Shown here: piece after piece, positions 5,511 through 5,869 of the stretch
Layout: each line of letters starts with the position of its first letter
Numbering within the stretch: the stretch's first letter is position 1
Source of the DNA: an uncultured Corynebacterium sp.
Lineage (GTDB): Bacteria > Actinomycetota > Actinomycetes > Mycobacteriales > Mycobacteriaceae
DNA: 5,869 bases
Direction: 5' to 3'
Assembly: GCA_943908385.1 (NCBI GenBank)
Contig: CALTTF010000097.1
Location: 1-5,869, forward strand
Program-made: the position numbers and the translations under genes
The notes under the pieces: model-generated
Told to the model about the DNA's origin: nothing
Database searches by the model: none
Seen by the model: only the letters and a program-made list of their open reading frames with translations

Positions 5511-5869
5511 CTAGGACGCTGCGACGATTCCCGCCAGGCGGGCGTGGCCGCGCTGCGTCACGTGAATCGGCGCGTTGCCTGGGCCCGCGTAGAAGTCGAT
5601 GAGGCCGGCGAACTCGCGGTCCTCGTCGCGCGCGCACATGCCGTGCTTCGCGGTGCCCGGCTTCATGTCCACGAACTGGGTGCCCGTCGCGCGCGCCAGG
5701 TCCTGGTTCATCCACTGCGCGAGGTCCTCCCAGTAGGCGACCTCCGGAATCGGGGTGGCGTCGTACATGTTCGGGCCGACGTGGAAGAGGCAGACGCGGT
5801 CGCCGCCCGTAATGGTCGGGTAGCCGACGATCTGGATGCGCGCGTTCGGCGCGGCGCGGCGGATCTTGT
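5511..5869 (-). CDS. SGNH/GDSL-family esterase or lipase, C-terminal part only
   Basis: The frame is open to the window edge, giving the last 118 residues; the gene continues beyond the window with the catalytic Ser and the GDS block. Visible features, numbered from the first complete codon at the edge: RIQIVGYPTI (10-19), the strand and YP turn seen in actinobacterial secreted SGNH hydrolases; Cys26 and Cys78 (HGMCARD), a likely disulfide pair; FVDMKPG (65-71); and the final block PIHVTQRGHARLAGIV (100-115), where His102 is the expected catalytic histidine. The residue three before it is Ala99, not the Asp of the usual DxxH. Some actinobacterial members, such as the Streptomyces scabies esterase, use a backbone carbonyl at this place instead, so activity need not be lost. 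Substrate is unknown; envelope lipid or ester hydrolysis is plausible. A Met at 5768-5766 is internal, since conserved sequence lies upstream of it. Confidence 0.78.
   Translation of the reverse strand, partial: KIRRAAPNARIQIVGYPTITGGDRVCLFHVGPNMYDATPIPEVAYWEDLAQWMNQDLARATGTQFVDMKPGTAKHGMCARDEDREFAGLIDFYAGPGNAPIHVTQRGHARLAGIVAAS

Noticed and set aside
4157..5602. A 481-codon open frame on the plus strand, opposite mscR and the metallo-hydrolase
   Set aside because: It lies antisense to two genes with complete sets of catalytic motifs. Its product is a Val/Asp/Gly/Ala/Arg-rich string without recognisable domain, as expected from the GC-rich third positions of the real genes.

Overview
The window looks like the chromosome of a high-GC actinobacterium of the mycolic-acid group, most likely Corynebacterium or a close relative. 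Three things point that way: a complete gene that closely matches the mycothiol-dependent formaldehyde dehydrogenase family (mycothiol occurs only in actinobacteria), a G+C-rich third codon position throughout, and several start codons with no Shine-Dalgarno sequence sitting 7-8 bases behind a TANNNT -10 box, the usual corynebacterial/mycobacterial leaderless arrangement. The genus is inferred from sequence character only.

Left block, plus strand (1-2812), cell-envelope sugars: the 3' part of rmlA (dTDP-glucose synthesis for L-rhamnose), a family-2 glycosyltransferase of the AmsE-like type, a second family-2 glycosyltransferase of the dolichol-phosphate-mannose-synthase type, and a small DUF2304 membrane protein. 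rmlA/GT2 and GT2/DUF2304 each overlap by four bases (ATGA) and have good ribosome binding sites, so the genes are probably translationally coupled. A possible leaderless promoter lies before the second glycosyltransferase. The block plausibly makes dTDP-rhamnose and a lipid-linked sugar for wall polysaccharide or lipoglycan.

Middle (2813-3721), plus strand: a membrane-anchored DsbA/Thioredoxin_4-type oxidoreductase with a CPFC active site, probably with its own leaderless promoter. It acts outside the membrane, so it may serve exported proteins, but nothing links it directly to the sugar genes.

Right block, minus strand (3737-5869), facing the left block: the 3' end of a secreted-type SGNH/GDSL esterase, then mscR (S-(hydroxymethyl)mycothiol dehydrogenase), then a metallo-beta-lactamase-fold hydrolase whose ribosome binding site overlaps the mscR stop codon. 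The last two form a formaldehyde detoxification unit: formaldehyde plus mycothiol is oxidised to S-formylmycothiol, which the hydrolase may cleave to formate and mycothiol.

The two blocks converge at 3722-3736 with only 15 bases between stop codons and no visible terminator hairpin. There is no gene-free stretch longer than about 30 bases, and I saw no tRNA, rRNA, CRISPR array, insertion sequence or phage-like gene. Most of this is ordinary core genome. The best candidates for something under-described are the glycosyltransferase/DUF2304 pair beside rmlA and the metallo-hydrolase behind mscR.
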